Of a DNA stretch of 39,235 nucleotides, positions 28,632-37,659 are shown in pieces (the stretch's first letter is position 1; every line of letters begins with the position of its first letter). This DNA is from an uncultured Actinomycetes bacterium (GTDB taxonomy: Bacteria; Actinomycetota; Actinomycetes; Nanopelagicales; Nanopelagicaceae), in NCBI GenBank assembly GCA_903954055.1, contig CAJBMC010000156.1, positions 1-39,235 of the forward strand, given 5' to 3'. The notes beneath the pieces were generated by a model that made no database searches, was not told where the DNA came from, and saw only the letters and a program-made list of their open reading frames with translations. Made by a program: the position numbers and the translations under genes.

Positions 28632-29421
28632 GCACTACACCCCTCGCAGACGACGTCACGGTATCTCTCAACGTGCGCGTATCGTCCTAGGTGGCGCGCT
28701 TGCGACAACGATTCTGCTTCAGATTTCTTATCCACTAGTGCACGGCACTGCATTGCAATACATCACGATCGCAACGGTCTACATCGGTGCGATCTCTATG
28801 CTGTTACACGCATATCTATCTTTTGGAATTAAATATGCATCCGGCTATCTAATCTTGACCGCTTTATTTGGATATTTCATTGAGTTAACAGGTGTTCATA
28901 GCGGATGGCCATTCGGCGTTTATAGCTACGACTCATCATTGGGAATCGCAATATTCGGAGTTCCAATCGTGGTTCCATTTGCATGGGTGATGATGGTGCA
29001 TCCGGCGCTAGTCGCTGCCCGCAGCATTACAAGTAAGTGGACATTTCTTTACGGCGGTGCGCTCCTTGCAGCGTGGGATTTATTTCTTGACCCACAGATG
29101 GTTGCAGCCAATCGGTGGCGATGGGAGGTCACTGGATCTCATATTCCATTTGTACCGGATGTGCCGCTCTCAAATTTCTTTGGCTGGTTATTAGCCGGAT
29201 GTGCGATTGTCGCCTTACTCAATCGCATCCTTCCATTTGATAGAAGAAAAGAGAGTGCGAGTCTACGTGCAGTGACAATTCTGCTCGCTTGGGTGCTCTT
29301 CTCTGGACTCATCGGAAATATCTTCTTCTTCCATCGTCCAGGGCTTGCCCTCTTTGGGACATTTATCTACGGAGCACTAGCTGTGCCATTTATCTTTAAG
29401 AGCTCTCTCGGCGAAGCCTAA
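28621..29421 (+). CDS. cruF: CruF-like carotenoid 1',2'-hydratase (DUF422 membrane protein)
   Basis: Start MSIRHYTPRRRR at 28621; TGVHSGWPFGVYSYDSSLGIAIFGVPIVVPFAWVMM, AWDLFLDPQMVAANRWRWE, VPLSNFFGWLL motifs. Confidence 0.85.
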   Translation: MSIRHYTPRRRRHGISQRARIVLGGALATTILLQISYPLVHGTALQYITIATVYIGAISMLLHAYLSFGIKYASGYLILTALFGYFIELTGVHSGWPFGVYSYDSSLGIAIFGVPIVVPFAWVMMVHPALVAARSITSKWTFLYGGALLAAWDLFLDPQMVAANRWRWEVTGSHIPFVPDVPLSNFFGWLLAGCAIVALLNRILPFDRRKESASLRAVTILLAWVLFSGLIGNIFFFHRPGLALFGTFIYGALAVPFIFKSSLGEA

Positions 29422-29426
29422 CCATC

Positions 29427-30497
29427 ATGGTCTTTGCAGTTTTTCTTCTCAATCTATTCCTACTTATTCTTACGCTCATTAATTTCGCGACCATGAGAAG
29501 ACCGCTCGCCTTTGAAGAGATTGATGCTTCTATCTTGGTACTTCTGCCAGTGCGAAATGAAGAAGAAAATATCGAGCGGATTTTAACGGAGCTGAGAGAG
29601 CAATCAGGGTTAAGCAACTATCAAGTCCTCGTCATCGACGATAGCTCTGAAGATCGAACCCACCAACGTGCAGCAAAATTTGAATCCGCCACAATTTCAA
29701 TAATGAGTGCGCCAGAACCTGCTCCGGGTTGGCTAGGTAAGGTTGGAGCGCTACAAGCTGGCTTTAGATCAGTATCAAATTTTGATTATGTGATTTCGGT
29801 AGATGCAGATGTGCACTTTGAAAGAGATGCAATTGCCCGTGCGGTAAAGACTCTCAGCAGGAGTGGACTTGATTTCATATCTCCCTATCCACGCCAGATT
29901 GCAATTTCGTGGAGTGAGCGCCTCATCCAGCCGCTTCTGCAATGGTCTTGGATGAGCACGGTTTTGTTGCGCGGGACCGAGAAAATACCGATGAAATCTA
30001 CCGTGATTTGTAATGGTCAATTCCTCGTGATGAAAGGTAAATCTCTTCACGCTATCAATGGCTTTGAGAGCGTTTCACATAAAGTTCTTGACGATATCGA
30101 ACTCGGACGCTCCTTTGTTGCCGCTGGATTTCGCGGCGCAGTTATTGATGGTTCCGCTATCTCGTCGACTCGAATGTATTCATCGTTATCGCAAATCCGA
30201 GCCGGGTATGGGAAATCTTTACATGTTGCCTTTGGTTCTCTCTTTGGATCACTGATTGCCGGATCTTTTATTCTCTTTACCGGAGTATTTCCGCTCTTTG
30301 CCGCACTAGCTGGAAATATCCTTGGATGGGCGGCGTTGATTGCCATTATTGGCACACGAGTCTTAAGTGCGACTGCATCCTCATCTCGAATTCGTGATGC
30401 CTTTGCACATCCCGCATCATCGCTACTCTTTATCTATCTGCTCTACTCTTCATGGGTTAATCGCGGAAAGATTGAGTGGAAGGGGCGCACCGTATGA
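29427..30497 (+). CDS. Family 2 glycosyltransferase, CruG-like (carotenoid glycosyltransferase)
   Basis: LVIDDSSEDRTHQRA, YVISVDADVHFERDAI, NGQFLVMKGKSLHAINGFESVSHKVLDDIELGR; directly follows cruF. Confidence 0.8.
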   Translation: MVFAVFLLNLFLLILTLINFATMRRPLAFEEIDASILVLLPVRNEEENIERILTELREQSGLSNYQVLVIDDSSEDRTHQRAAKFESATISIMSAPEPAPGWLGKVGALQAGFRSVSNFDYVISVDADVHFERDAIARAVKTLSRSGLDFISPYPRQIAISWSERLIQPLLQWSWMSTVLLRGTEKIPMKSTVICNGQFLVMKGKSLHAINGFESVSHKVLDDIELGRSFVAAGFRGAVIDGSAISSTRMYSSLSQIRAGYGKSLHVAFGSLFGSLIAGSFILFTGVFPLFAALAGNILGWAALIAIIGTRVLSATASSSRIRDAFAHPASSLLFIYLLYSSWVNRGKIEWKGRTV

Positions 30498-32020
30498 CCG
30501 GACAAGTTGGCAAGGTGAAGAACCCTCAAAAAATTATTGTTATCGGTGCAGGTATCGGCGGCATGTGTGCGGCAGCGCGACTTGCACGCGCCGGACATCA
30601 CGTTGAAATCTTTGAAGCTTCGGATCGACCAGGTGGCAAGTGCCGCACCGAGTGGATTGGACGTTACGCCTTCGACACCGGGCCATCGCTACTTACAATT
30701 CCGGCCGTCTATCGTGACTTCTTCCAGCGCACCGGCAAGCAGATGGCTTTGGAGATGGAGATTCAGGCTGTCGATCCATCATTTGATTACAGATTTCACG
30801 ATGGAAAATCGGTGAAGTTCTCAAACTTATCGCGGAAGAATACTTTGGCACAGATTACTGAAGCCTTCGGTATCGAAGCCTCCGAACAATGGGATGCAGT
30901 ACTTAATCGCGCCGAAAGAATGTGGGATGTCTCGCGCGAACCATTTGTGGAATCTGAACTCAAGAGCCCGCTCTCGCTCTTAAAGCGACGACATATCTTG
31001 CGTGATTTGCGAATCATCGCACCACGGGCAACCTTACGTGACTTTGGACTGAGCAATCCTTATCTGGCGAAAATCATGGATCGCTATGCAACGTATAGCG
31101 GCTCTGATCCCCGTAAAGCACCCGCTGTGCTCTCTACTATTGCATTTATCGAAGAGGCATTCGGCGCCTGGCATATCAAAGGCGGAATCGGAACTCTCTC
31201 CAACCATATTGCCACTCGTTGTGAAAAAGTTGGAGTGAAAATTCACCTGAACTCCCTTGTTCAATCAATTAACCTCAAGGGCAACAAGGCGACCGGCATC
31301 ACTCTTGCAACAGGAGAAAAACTCGATGCGGATATCGTAATTTCCAATGCCGATGCTGCCTTTACCTATAATCAATTAATTTCTCAATCAACTCGCAAGG
31401 TAAGAAAAATCAGGAAGGAACAAGCGAAGCTTGAGCCATCACTTGCCGGATTCTCATTGCTCTTAGGATTACGACCAAGTAGCCATCCCAAGCTCTCGCA
31501 TCACACAATTCTCTTTCCCGATGATTACGATGCTGAATTTGATTCAATCTTTACCAAGAAATTGCCAGTTACGAAGCCCACTATCTATATCTGCTCACCT
31601 CACGACCCCACCATGGTTAAAGGCGAAGGTCACGAATCACTCTTTGTGCTCGTAAATGCCCCACGGCATAGCACCGAAGCGCACGAAGGATTCGATTGGA
31701 GCGATCAAGATTTTGCACAGAGGTACGCTCATTCAATTATTGATCAGATCGAAGCTCAAGGAATTTCGATTCGCGATCGACTCGACCTCCTTGAAATTCG
31801 CACACCACTCGATTTACAGAATTCGGTCAATGCACCAGGGGGTTCTATCTATGGGACATCGAGTAATGGTCCCCGTGCTGCATTCTTACGAGCAAAGAAT
31901 CGCTCGCCCCTGAAGAACTTATTTCTCGTAGGAGGTTCGGCACACCCTGGCGGAGGATTACCTCTTGTTGGACTTAGCGCTGAAATTGTTGCGAACGCGA
32001 TATTAATTAACGAAGAATAG
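30494..32020 (+). CDS. Phytoene desaturase family protein, CrtD-like (hydroxycarotenoid 3,4-desaturase candidate)
   Basis: IIVIGAGIGGMCAAARLARAGHHVEIFEASDRPGGKCRTEWIGRYAFDTGPSLLT; C-terminal GSAHPGGGLPLVGLSAEIVANAI; ATGA overlap with preceding gene. Confidence 0.85.
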   Translation: MTGQVGKVKNPQKIIVIGAGIGGMCAAARLARAGHHVEIFEASDRPGGKCRTEWIGRYAFDTGPSLLTIPAVYRDFFQRTGKQMALEMEIQAVDPSFDYRFHDGKSVKFSNLSRKNTLAQITEAFGIEASEQWDAVLNRAERMWDVSREPFVESELKSPLSLLKRRHILRDLRIIAPRATLRDFGLSNPYLAKIMDRYATYSGSDPRKAPAVLSTIAFIEEAFGAWHIKGGIGTLSNHIATRCEKVGVKIHLNSLVQSINLKGNKATGITLATGEKLDADIVISNADAAFTYNQLISQSTRKVRKIRKEQAKLEPSLAGFSLLLGLRPSSHPKLSHHTILFPDDYDAEFDSIFTKKLPVTKPTIYICSPHDPTMVKGEGHESLFVLVNAPRHSTEAHEGFDWSDQDFAQRYAHSIIDQIEAQGISIRDRLDLLEIRTPLDLQNSVNAPGGSIYGTSSNGPRAAFLRAKNRSPLKNLFLVGGSAHPGGGLPLVGLSAEIVANAILINEE

Positions 32021-32624
32021 AGCGCGCCATTCGCATTACTAATAGCACGCTGATTGCCTGCAGCACGGTAAAGCCAATAGCTATCGGTGTTGCCACGTCG
32101 TAACCAAACCAGAAGGTCAGAGTTACTGCGATAACAAATATTGCGCGTACCGGGCGTTCAGTCGGTGTAACGACTCCGATCTCCGCATAACCAAGTGATG
32201 CTAAGCGAGCTCGTGCATATTCTTGAGTTGCACCTAGCACCCAAATCGCAAGCACCCAGCGCACTGGGACTCCGACAAAGCTCGCTCCCATTAACCAAAA
32301 TACTTCAGAGATTCGATCAGCCAAAGAATCGTAGAGCTCACCAAATTTACTTACTTTGCCGCGATAGATAGCAAGTGAACCATCGACCCCATCGCAGATC
32401 AATGAGAAGAGCACAAGTGCGAGTAGTTGACTTGTGTACATTGTGAAATAGATGGCGACTGAAGAGAGTAGCCCGATTGTTGTTACAAGATTTGGAGTCA
32501 ATCGTAGAAAAGCGAGTGCTCGCGCAATCCAGTAGGAAATTCCGAGCCATAATGCAATAGCGCCTTGAATCTCAACTCCCCCGTGAAGGTCACTCCACTG
32601 ACGGTTAAATTCTTGACGACTCAT
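32007..32624 (-). CDS. CDP-alcohol phosphatidyltransferase family protein
   Basis: CDGVDGSLAIYRGKVSKFGELYDSLADR resembles D-G-x2-A-R-x8-G-x3-D-x3-D; multiple TM. Confidence 0.85.
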   Translation of the reverse strand: MSRQEFNRQWSDLHGGVEIQGAIALWLGISYWIARALAFLRLTPNLVTTIGLLSSVAIYFTMYTSQLLALVLFSLICDGVDGSLAIYRGKVSKFGELYDSLADRISEVFWLMGASFVGVPVRWVLAIWVLGATQEYARARLASLGYAEIGVVTPTERPVRAIFVIAVTLTFWFGYDVATPIAIGFTVLQAISVLLVMRMARSILR

Positions 32625-33490
32625 CGAACACCTTTGATTCTTTCGAAAATTTCGCGCGTTGCAGTCGATGTATTCATCGTATAAAAGTGAATGCCCGGGG
32701 CGCCAGCTGCGATTAACTTCTCACACATCTCGGTAGCGATATCAACGCCAACTTTTCGCACATCGTCCGGATTATCTTCCACCTTTTCAAAACTTGATGT
32801 GAGTTTGGATGAGAGTGGCGTGCCAGTCAGCTCAGCCATCCGCTTTAATTGTTTTACATTGGTAACCGGCAGGATTCCAGGAATCACCGGCATCGTCGAA
32901 CCTTGAGCAGCTAAACTTTCTACCAACTCAATCCACTTCTCTACCTCGAAGAAAAATTGTGTTGTGGCAAAGGTTGCACCTCGGCGCTCCTTTTCGAGGA
33001 GTACATCAATATCCTTTTTAAAATCTCCACCTGATGCTGGATGGCCATCCGGAAATGCAGCAACCCCGATGGTAAAGCCACCGATCTTAGATGCGAGTGC
33101 AACTAATTGATCTGCATGATCAAAACCGCCGGGAGTCGTCTGCCACGGAGAACGTGGGCCACCGACTGGATCGCCCCGAAGCGCCAAGATACTTGTAATA
33201 CCAGCTTCTCGATATTTGCCAAGAATTTCGATGAGCTCTTCTCGAGTTGAACCGACACATGTCAGGTGTGCAACAGTTGGAATTTTTGTCCTGGCAGTGA
33301 TCTCAGAAGTAATTCGAATCGTGCGGTCACGAGTTGAACCACCGGCGCCATAGGTGACAGAGATGAAATCTGGGGAAATTGATTCCAGGCTTTCAATAGC
33401 ACTCCAGAGACGTGTCTCACCCTCTACATCTTTAGGCGGAAAAAACTCAAAGGAGAAGGTCGGCTTACTGCCGTCGGCTAGGTTCGTCAT
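32621..33490 (-). CDS. metF: Methylenetetrahydrofolate reductase
   Basis: PTFSFEFFPPKDVEGETRLW, VTYGAGGSTRDRTI, LALRGDPVGG motifs; start MTNLADG preceded by GGAG. Confidence 0.95.
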   Translation of the reverse strand: MTNLADGSKPTFSFEFFPPKDVEGETRLWSAIESLESISPDFISVTYGAGGSTRDRTIRITSEITARTKIPTVAHLTCVGSTREELIEILGKYREAGITSILALRGDPVGGPRSPWQTTPGGFDHADQLVALASKIGGFTIGVAAFPDGHPASGGDFKKDIDVLLEKERRGATFATTQFFFEVEKWIELVESLAAQGSTMPVIPGILPVTNVKQLKRMAELTGTPLSSKLTSSFEKVEDNPDDVRKVGVDIATEMCEKLIAAGAPGIHFYTMNTSTATREIFERIKGVR

Positions 33491-33524
33491 GCGCATCTCC
33501 ACGGTGTCAGGGTACCGTTGCCGC

Positions 33525-34604
33525 GTGGCAACCGAGGTCAAGACAACAATCGAAGAGGTCCGTTCGCAGATTCGTAGCGAATTAGCGGATTACCTTGCAG
33601 GTCAACGTACCTACCTGACTTCGATCGCTTCCGAACTCGTTCCGGTATGTGATGCGCTCGATGAATTCTTACTCGATGGCGGCAAGAGATTGCGCCCTCT
33701 CTTTGCATATGCAGGTTTGATTGCCTCTGGTGCATCGCCTACTCGCGAAATTATCCGCGCAATATCAAGTCTCGAACTTTTGCAGGCATGTGCCCTTATC
33801 CACGACGACCTGATGGATCGCTCGGATACTCGTCGCGGAAAGCCCGCGATCCATCGCCACTTTGAAAACCTCCACCAATCTCAGGCGATGAATGGCTTGG
33901 CAACTCAATTCGGTGAAGCGGCAGCAGTTCTATTGGGAGATCTCGCACTTGTCTGGTCCGATCAGATGCTCAATACATCTTCGATTTCAACTGAATCACT
34001 TCTTGCTGCTCATCTCATTCACGATGAAATGCGCGTTGAATTGATGGCCGGTCAATACCTCGATGTTCGAGAAGCTGGCGAGAAAAGTTATAGCGCTGAA
34101 CGCTCGCTGCGAATTGCGCGATACAAATCTGGCAAATACACAATTGAGCGCCCGCTTCATATCGGCGCCGTTATTGGAAAACCTGCCGGAAATTCCGAGC
34201 TCCTCAACGCTCTCTCTCGTTACGGTCTTCCACTCGGTGAAGCCTTCCAATTGCGTGATGACCTGCTGGGAATTTTTGGAGATCCTTCTGTCACTGGCAA
34301 GCCAGCCGGCGATGACCTTCGTGAAGGAAAGCGCACCGTCCTCATTGCTATGACACTTGAGGCGCTCGGTGAGGTTGAAAAATCAGAGCTACTCGCACAT
34401 CTAGGAAAATCTAATCTCTCACCAGCAAAGATTGAAGAACTTCGCACAATCATCACCAACTCTGGTGCAGTTGAAAAAGTTGAAAAGCTGATTGAAAAAT
34501 TAACTCAAGAATCACTCTCCGCAATTGAAGATCCTGCAATTCACCCATCGTCGAGAGAATTTCTCACTTACATTGCGCTGAGCGCAGTAAAACGGAGCGC
34601 ATAA
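33525..34604 (+). CDS. crtE: Geranylgeranyl diphosphate synthase (polyprenyl synthetase)
   Basis: ALIHDDLMDRSDTRRGKPAIH (first DDxxD), LRDDLLGIFGD (second); likely GTG start VATEVKTTIEEVRSQ rather than ORF-track ATG 33354 inside metF. Confidence 0.93.
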   Translation: MATEVKTTIEEVRSQIRSELADYLAGQRTYLTSIASELVPVCDALDEFLLDGGKRLRPLFAYAGLIASGASPTREIIRAISSLELLQACALIHDDLMDRSDTRRGKPAIHRHFENLHQSQAMNGLATQFGEAAAVLLGDLALVWSDQMLNTSSISTESLLAAHLIHDEMRVELMAGQYLDVREAGEKSYSAERSLRIARYKSGKYTIERPLHIGAVIGKPAGNSELLNALSRYGLPLGEAFQLRDDLLGIFGDPSVTGKPAGDDLREGKRTVLIAMTLEALGEVEKSELLAHLGKSNLSPAKIEELRTIITNSGAVEKVEKLIEKLTQESLSAIEDPAIHPSSREFLTYIALSAVKRSA

Positions 34605-36088
34605 TGGCTGCACGCATCAAAGGTCCATCTCAGAAAGTTGTCGTCGTCGGAGCAGGGCTCGCAGGTCTGAGCGCTGCGCTTCGACTCGCTGGCGCAGGTC
34701 GCGATGTCACCGTCATCGAACGCGAAACCGTTCCGGGTGGACGTAATGGTCTACTCAATAAGGATGGCTATGCCTTTGATACTGGCCCAACAGTGTTGAC
34801 CATGCCATCACTTATTCAAGATGCATTCTCGGCAGTTGGTGAAGATATGAAGGATTGGCTTGAACTCATGCCAGTCTCACCGCTCTATCGCGCCTTTTAT
34901 GCAGATGGCTCACAGATTGATGTCCATGCAGATACAACGGCGATGGAGCAAGAGATTCGCGAGAAAGTTTCGGCAACCGAAGCTGCTGGCTATCGGGATT
35001 ATGTTGACTTTGTTACCAAGCTCTACAAGTACGAGATGAATGACTTTATCGATCGCAATATCGATTCACCACTTAATCTCTTGACGCCAAATCTCGCAAA
35101 ATTGATCGCCATCGGTGGTTTCAGACATTTGCAGCCAAAGGTAAATCAATTCTTGAAAGATCCGCGCTTGCAGAAGGTCTATTCATTCCAAGCTATGTAT
35201 GCAGGCGTCAGTCCTCAACAAGCTCTCGCAATCTACGCCGTTATTGCATACATGGATTCAGTTAATGGCGTCTTCTTCCCTAAGGGTGGAATGCATGCTG
35301 TTCCACGCGCACTTGCCGCTGCCGCACAGAAGCATGGCGTTAAGTTTGTCTACGGCTCTTCTGTCACATCACTAGAAAAACAAGGTTCGCGAGTCACCGC
35401 CGCAATTACCGATAAGGGCGAACGTTACGAGTGCGATGCAATCGTGATGAATCCAGATCTACCGGTTGTCTGGAAGGACCTGCTCGGTAAAGAACCACTC
35501 TCAATTAAGCGATTGAAGTACTCGCCATCATGTGTGACTTTGCTCGTTGGATCTTCCAAGCACTATGACCACGTTGCACATCACAATATCCATTTTGGTG
35601 AGTCATGGGATGGGGTCTTCGATGAGCTCATCAAGAAGAAGACACTTATGTCAGACCCATCCGTACTAGTCACAATTCCTTCTCACGATGACAAGTCGCT
35701 CGCACCCGCGGGCAAAGAGTCGTACTACGTACTGTTCCCAACGCCTAACCTCGATGCAGATATCGATTGGAACAAGGAGAAGTCACGTTATCGTGATGAA
35801 ATGATTCGAGTTTTAGAGTCACGTGGCTACACAGGTTTTGGAGATGCAATCGAGACCGAACACATGACGACTCCGCTGGACTGGCAAGCCCAAGGCATGG
35901 AACGTGGTGCTCCATTTGCGAGTGCACATACCTTCTTCCAGACCGGACCATTTCGTCCACGTAATATTGCAGCTGGCTTTGAGAATGTTGTTTTTGCTGG
36001 AAGTGGCACCCAACCAGGTGTTGGAGTTCCTATGGTTCTTATCTCAGGTCGACTTGCAGCAGAGCGCATTGTGGGACCCGTTAAGTAA
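34604..36088 (+). CDS. crtI: Phytoene desaturase
   Basis: VVVVGAGLAGLSAALRLAGAGRDVTVIERETVPGGRNGLLNKDGYAFDTGPTVLTMPSL; TGPFRPRNIAAGFENVVFAGSGTQPGVGVPMVLISGRLAAERI; TAATG coupling to crtE. Confidence 0.96.
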   Translation: MAARIKGPSQKVVVVGAGLAGLSAALRLAGAGRDVTVIERETVPGGRNGLLNKDGYAFDTGPTVLTMPSLIQDAFSAVGEDMKDWLELMPVSPLYRAFYADGSQIDVHADTTAMEQEIREKVSATEAAGYRDYVDFVTKLYKYEMNDFIDRNIDSPLNLLTPNLAKLIAIGGFRHLQPKVNQFLKDPRLQKVYSFQAMYAGVSPQQALAIYAVIAYMDSVNGVFFPKGGMHAVPRALAAAAQKHGVKFVYGSSVTSLEKQGSRVTAAITDKGERYECDAIVMNPDLPVVWKDLLGKEPLSIKRLKYSPSCVTLLVGSSKHYDHVAHHNIHFGESWDGVFDELIKKKTLMSDPSVLVTIPSHDDKSLAPAGKESYYVLFPTPNLDADIDWNKEKSRYRDEMIRVLESRGYTGFGDAIETEHMTTPLDWQAQGMERGAPFASAHTFFQTGPFRPRNIAAGFENVVFAGSGTQPGVGVPMVLISGRLAAERIVGPVK

Positions 36089-36967
36089 ATGTCAGACCTG
36101 CTTCAGCAATCCTATACAGAATGTAAGCGACTCAATGCGCTTCATGGAAAGACTTACTACCTAGCAACACTTTTGTTGCCGGCTAAGAAGCGACCACCAG
36201 TGCATGCCCTCTATGGATTCGCCCGCTTTGCCGATGAGATTGTCGATGATCTCGCCTCAACTTTGAGCGACCAAGAGAAGGCTGATGCGCTTCATATCTG
36301 GGGCGAGTCAGTGCTTGCTGATTTACGTAAAGGTGAAAGCAACGACCTTATCGGGCGAGCTCTCGTCGATACTGTAAAGACTTACTCGATTCCGCTGGAG
36401 TACTTTGAAGCATTTATGAGATCGATGGAGATGGACCTTACTGTCACTCGATATAAAAATTACCAAGAACTCATGACTTACGTTTACGGATCTGCAGTTG
36501 TTATCGGACTTGAGATGCTTCCCATCCTTGGTTTTAGCGATCCGCGAGCTATTGAAGCGGCAACTGCGCTCGGCACCGCCTTTCAATTAGCCAACTTTAT
36601 TCGCGATATTGATGAAGATATCGAGCGTGGCCGTATTTACATGCCGTTAGATGAATTTGCTCGCTTCGGAGTCTCGGAAGAGATGTTGCTTGCGCGCAAG
36701 CTCACTCCTGAAATCATCGAGGCAATTAAGTTTCAGATTGCACGAGTTCGTGAACTCCAGGCAAAAGCCGAAGCCGGCATCCAATACTTAGATCCAATTT
36801 CGCGTCCATGCATTAGAGCTGCCAGTGAGTTGTACTGCGGAATTGTTGATGAAATAGAAGCAAATGGTTACGACGTCTTTACCAAGCGAGCTACAACATC
36901 TACATGGCGCCGACTTCGAGTGGCGGGAATTGCATTTATCCAGACTCTCTTCCTCCGCATGCGCTAA
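36089..36967 (+). CDS. crtB: Phytoene synthase
   Basis: FARFADEIVDDLA, FMRSMEMDLTVTRYKNYQELMTYVYGSAVVIGLEML, ANFIRDIDEDIERGRIYMP motifs. Confidence 0.97.
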   Translation: MSDLLQQSYTECKRLNALHGKTYYLATLLLPAKKRPPVHALYGFARFADEIVDDLASTLSDQEKADALHIWGESVLADLRKGESNDLIGRALVDTVKTYSIPLEYFEAFMRSMEMDLTVTRYKNYQELMTYVYGSAVVIGLEMLPILGFSDPRAIEAATALGTAFQLANFIRDIDEDIERGRIYMPLDEFARFGVSEEMLLARKLTPEIIEAIKFQIARVRELQAKAEAGIQYLDPISRPCIRAASELYCGIVDEIEANGYDVFTKRATTSTWRRLRVAGIAFIQTLFLRMR

Positions 36968-36974
36968 GGTTTAT

Positions 36975-37060
36975 ATATCGGGAGCCAAATCGGCTGAGAG
37001 GGTCTTATAAATAAGACCGACCGTTTGACCAGTTCGGTAATGCGAACTGAGAATGCTTGA
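36975..37060 (+). ncRNA. TPP riboswitch (THI element)
   Basis: tcGGGAGCCaaatcgGCTGAGAGGGTCttataaataaGACCgaccgttTGACCAGTTCGGTAATGCGAACTGAGAAtgc: conserved GCTGAGA, GGTC/GACC stem, CAGTTCG-GTAATG-CGAACTG P4/P5 arm; 5' of a PnuC-family gene. Boundaries approximate. Confidence 0.88.
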
Positions 37061-37068
37061 GGTTAATA

Positions 37069-37659
37069 ATGTCATCAATCTTCTTTACCGCCTGGGGATA
37101 TCACGTCTCATATCTCGAATTCATCGCGTCGATTGTTTCCTTTATCGGCGTCGGACTTGGAATCACTGGAAAGAGAATTACCTGGCCTTGGTGGGGCATC
37201 AGTAGCGCGCTCTATCTCGTCCTATTTATTCAATGGGATCTCTTAGCAAGTGCGTTGCTGCAAATCATCTTTATTGCAGCAGCTGTGATGGGTTGGTTTG
37301 GCTGGGAAGTATCTGGTGCAAAACCTGGACCTTTCGCAAATAAGTATCGCCTCTTGACCATAGTTGCGATTTTTCTCGCAACATTTATCTTTGCGCCAAT
37401 TTTGACTCACATCGGCGCTGTTGCAGCATTTCCTGATGCGCTCCTACTCTTTGGCAGCCTTGCGGCACAGTTATTGATGGTCTATGAAAAATATGACAAC
37501 TGGCCGCTATGGCTCATTGTTGATGGCGGTTACACAGCGCTCTACGCATCACAAGGGCTACTCTTTACATCACTGCTATATGTTGCATTCACGATTATGG
37601 CTGCATTTGGATGGAGCGCTTGGTATGGAACTCACCGCCGCGCTATTAGATCTCTGTAA
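37069..37659 (+). CDS. pnuT: PnuC-family transporter, probable thiamine transporter PnuT
   Basis: About 7 TM PnuC-like protein (SYLEFIASIVSFIGVGLGITGKRITWPWWGISSALYLVLFIQWDLLASALLQIIFIAAAVMGWFGW, EKYDNWPLWLIVDGGYTALYASQGLLFTSLLYVAFTIMAAFGWSAW); TPP riboswitch upstream. Confidence 0.88.
   Translation: MSSIFFTAWGYHVSYLEFIASIVSFIGVGLGITGKRITWPWWGISSALYLVLFIQWDLLASALLQIIFIAAAVMGWFGWEVSGAKPGPFANKYRLLTIVAIFLATFIFAPILTHIGAVAAFPDALLLFGSLAAQLLMVYEKYDNWPLWLIVDGGYTALYASQGLLFTSLLYVAFTIMAAFGWSAWYGTHRRAIRSL

Noticed and set aside
33354-33524. N-terminal extension of crtE from the ORF track
   Set aside because: Lies inside the metF coding region on the opposite strand; homology to polyprenyl synthetases begins after the GTG at 33525
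37069-37659. Annotation as nicotinamide riboside transporter PnuC
   Set aside because: The upstream TPP riboswitch points to thiamine (PnuT) instead; no NAD-related gene nearby
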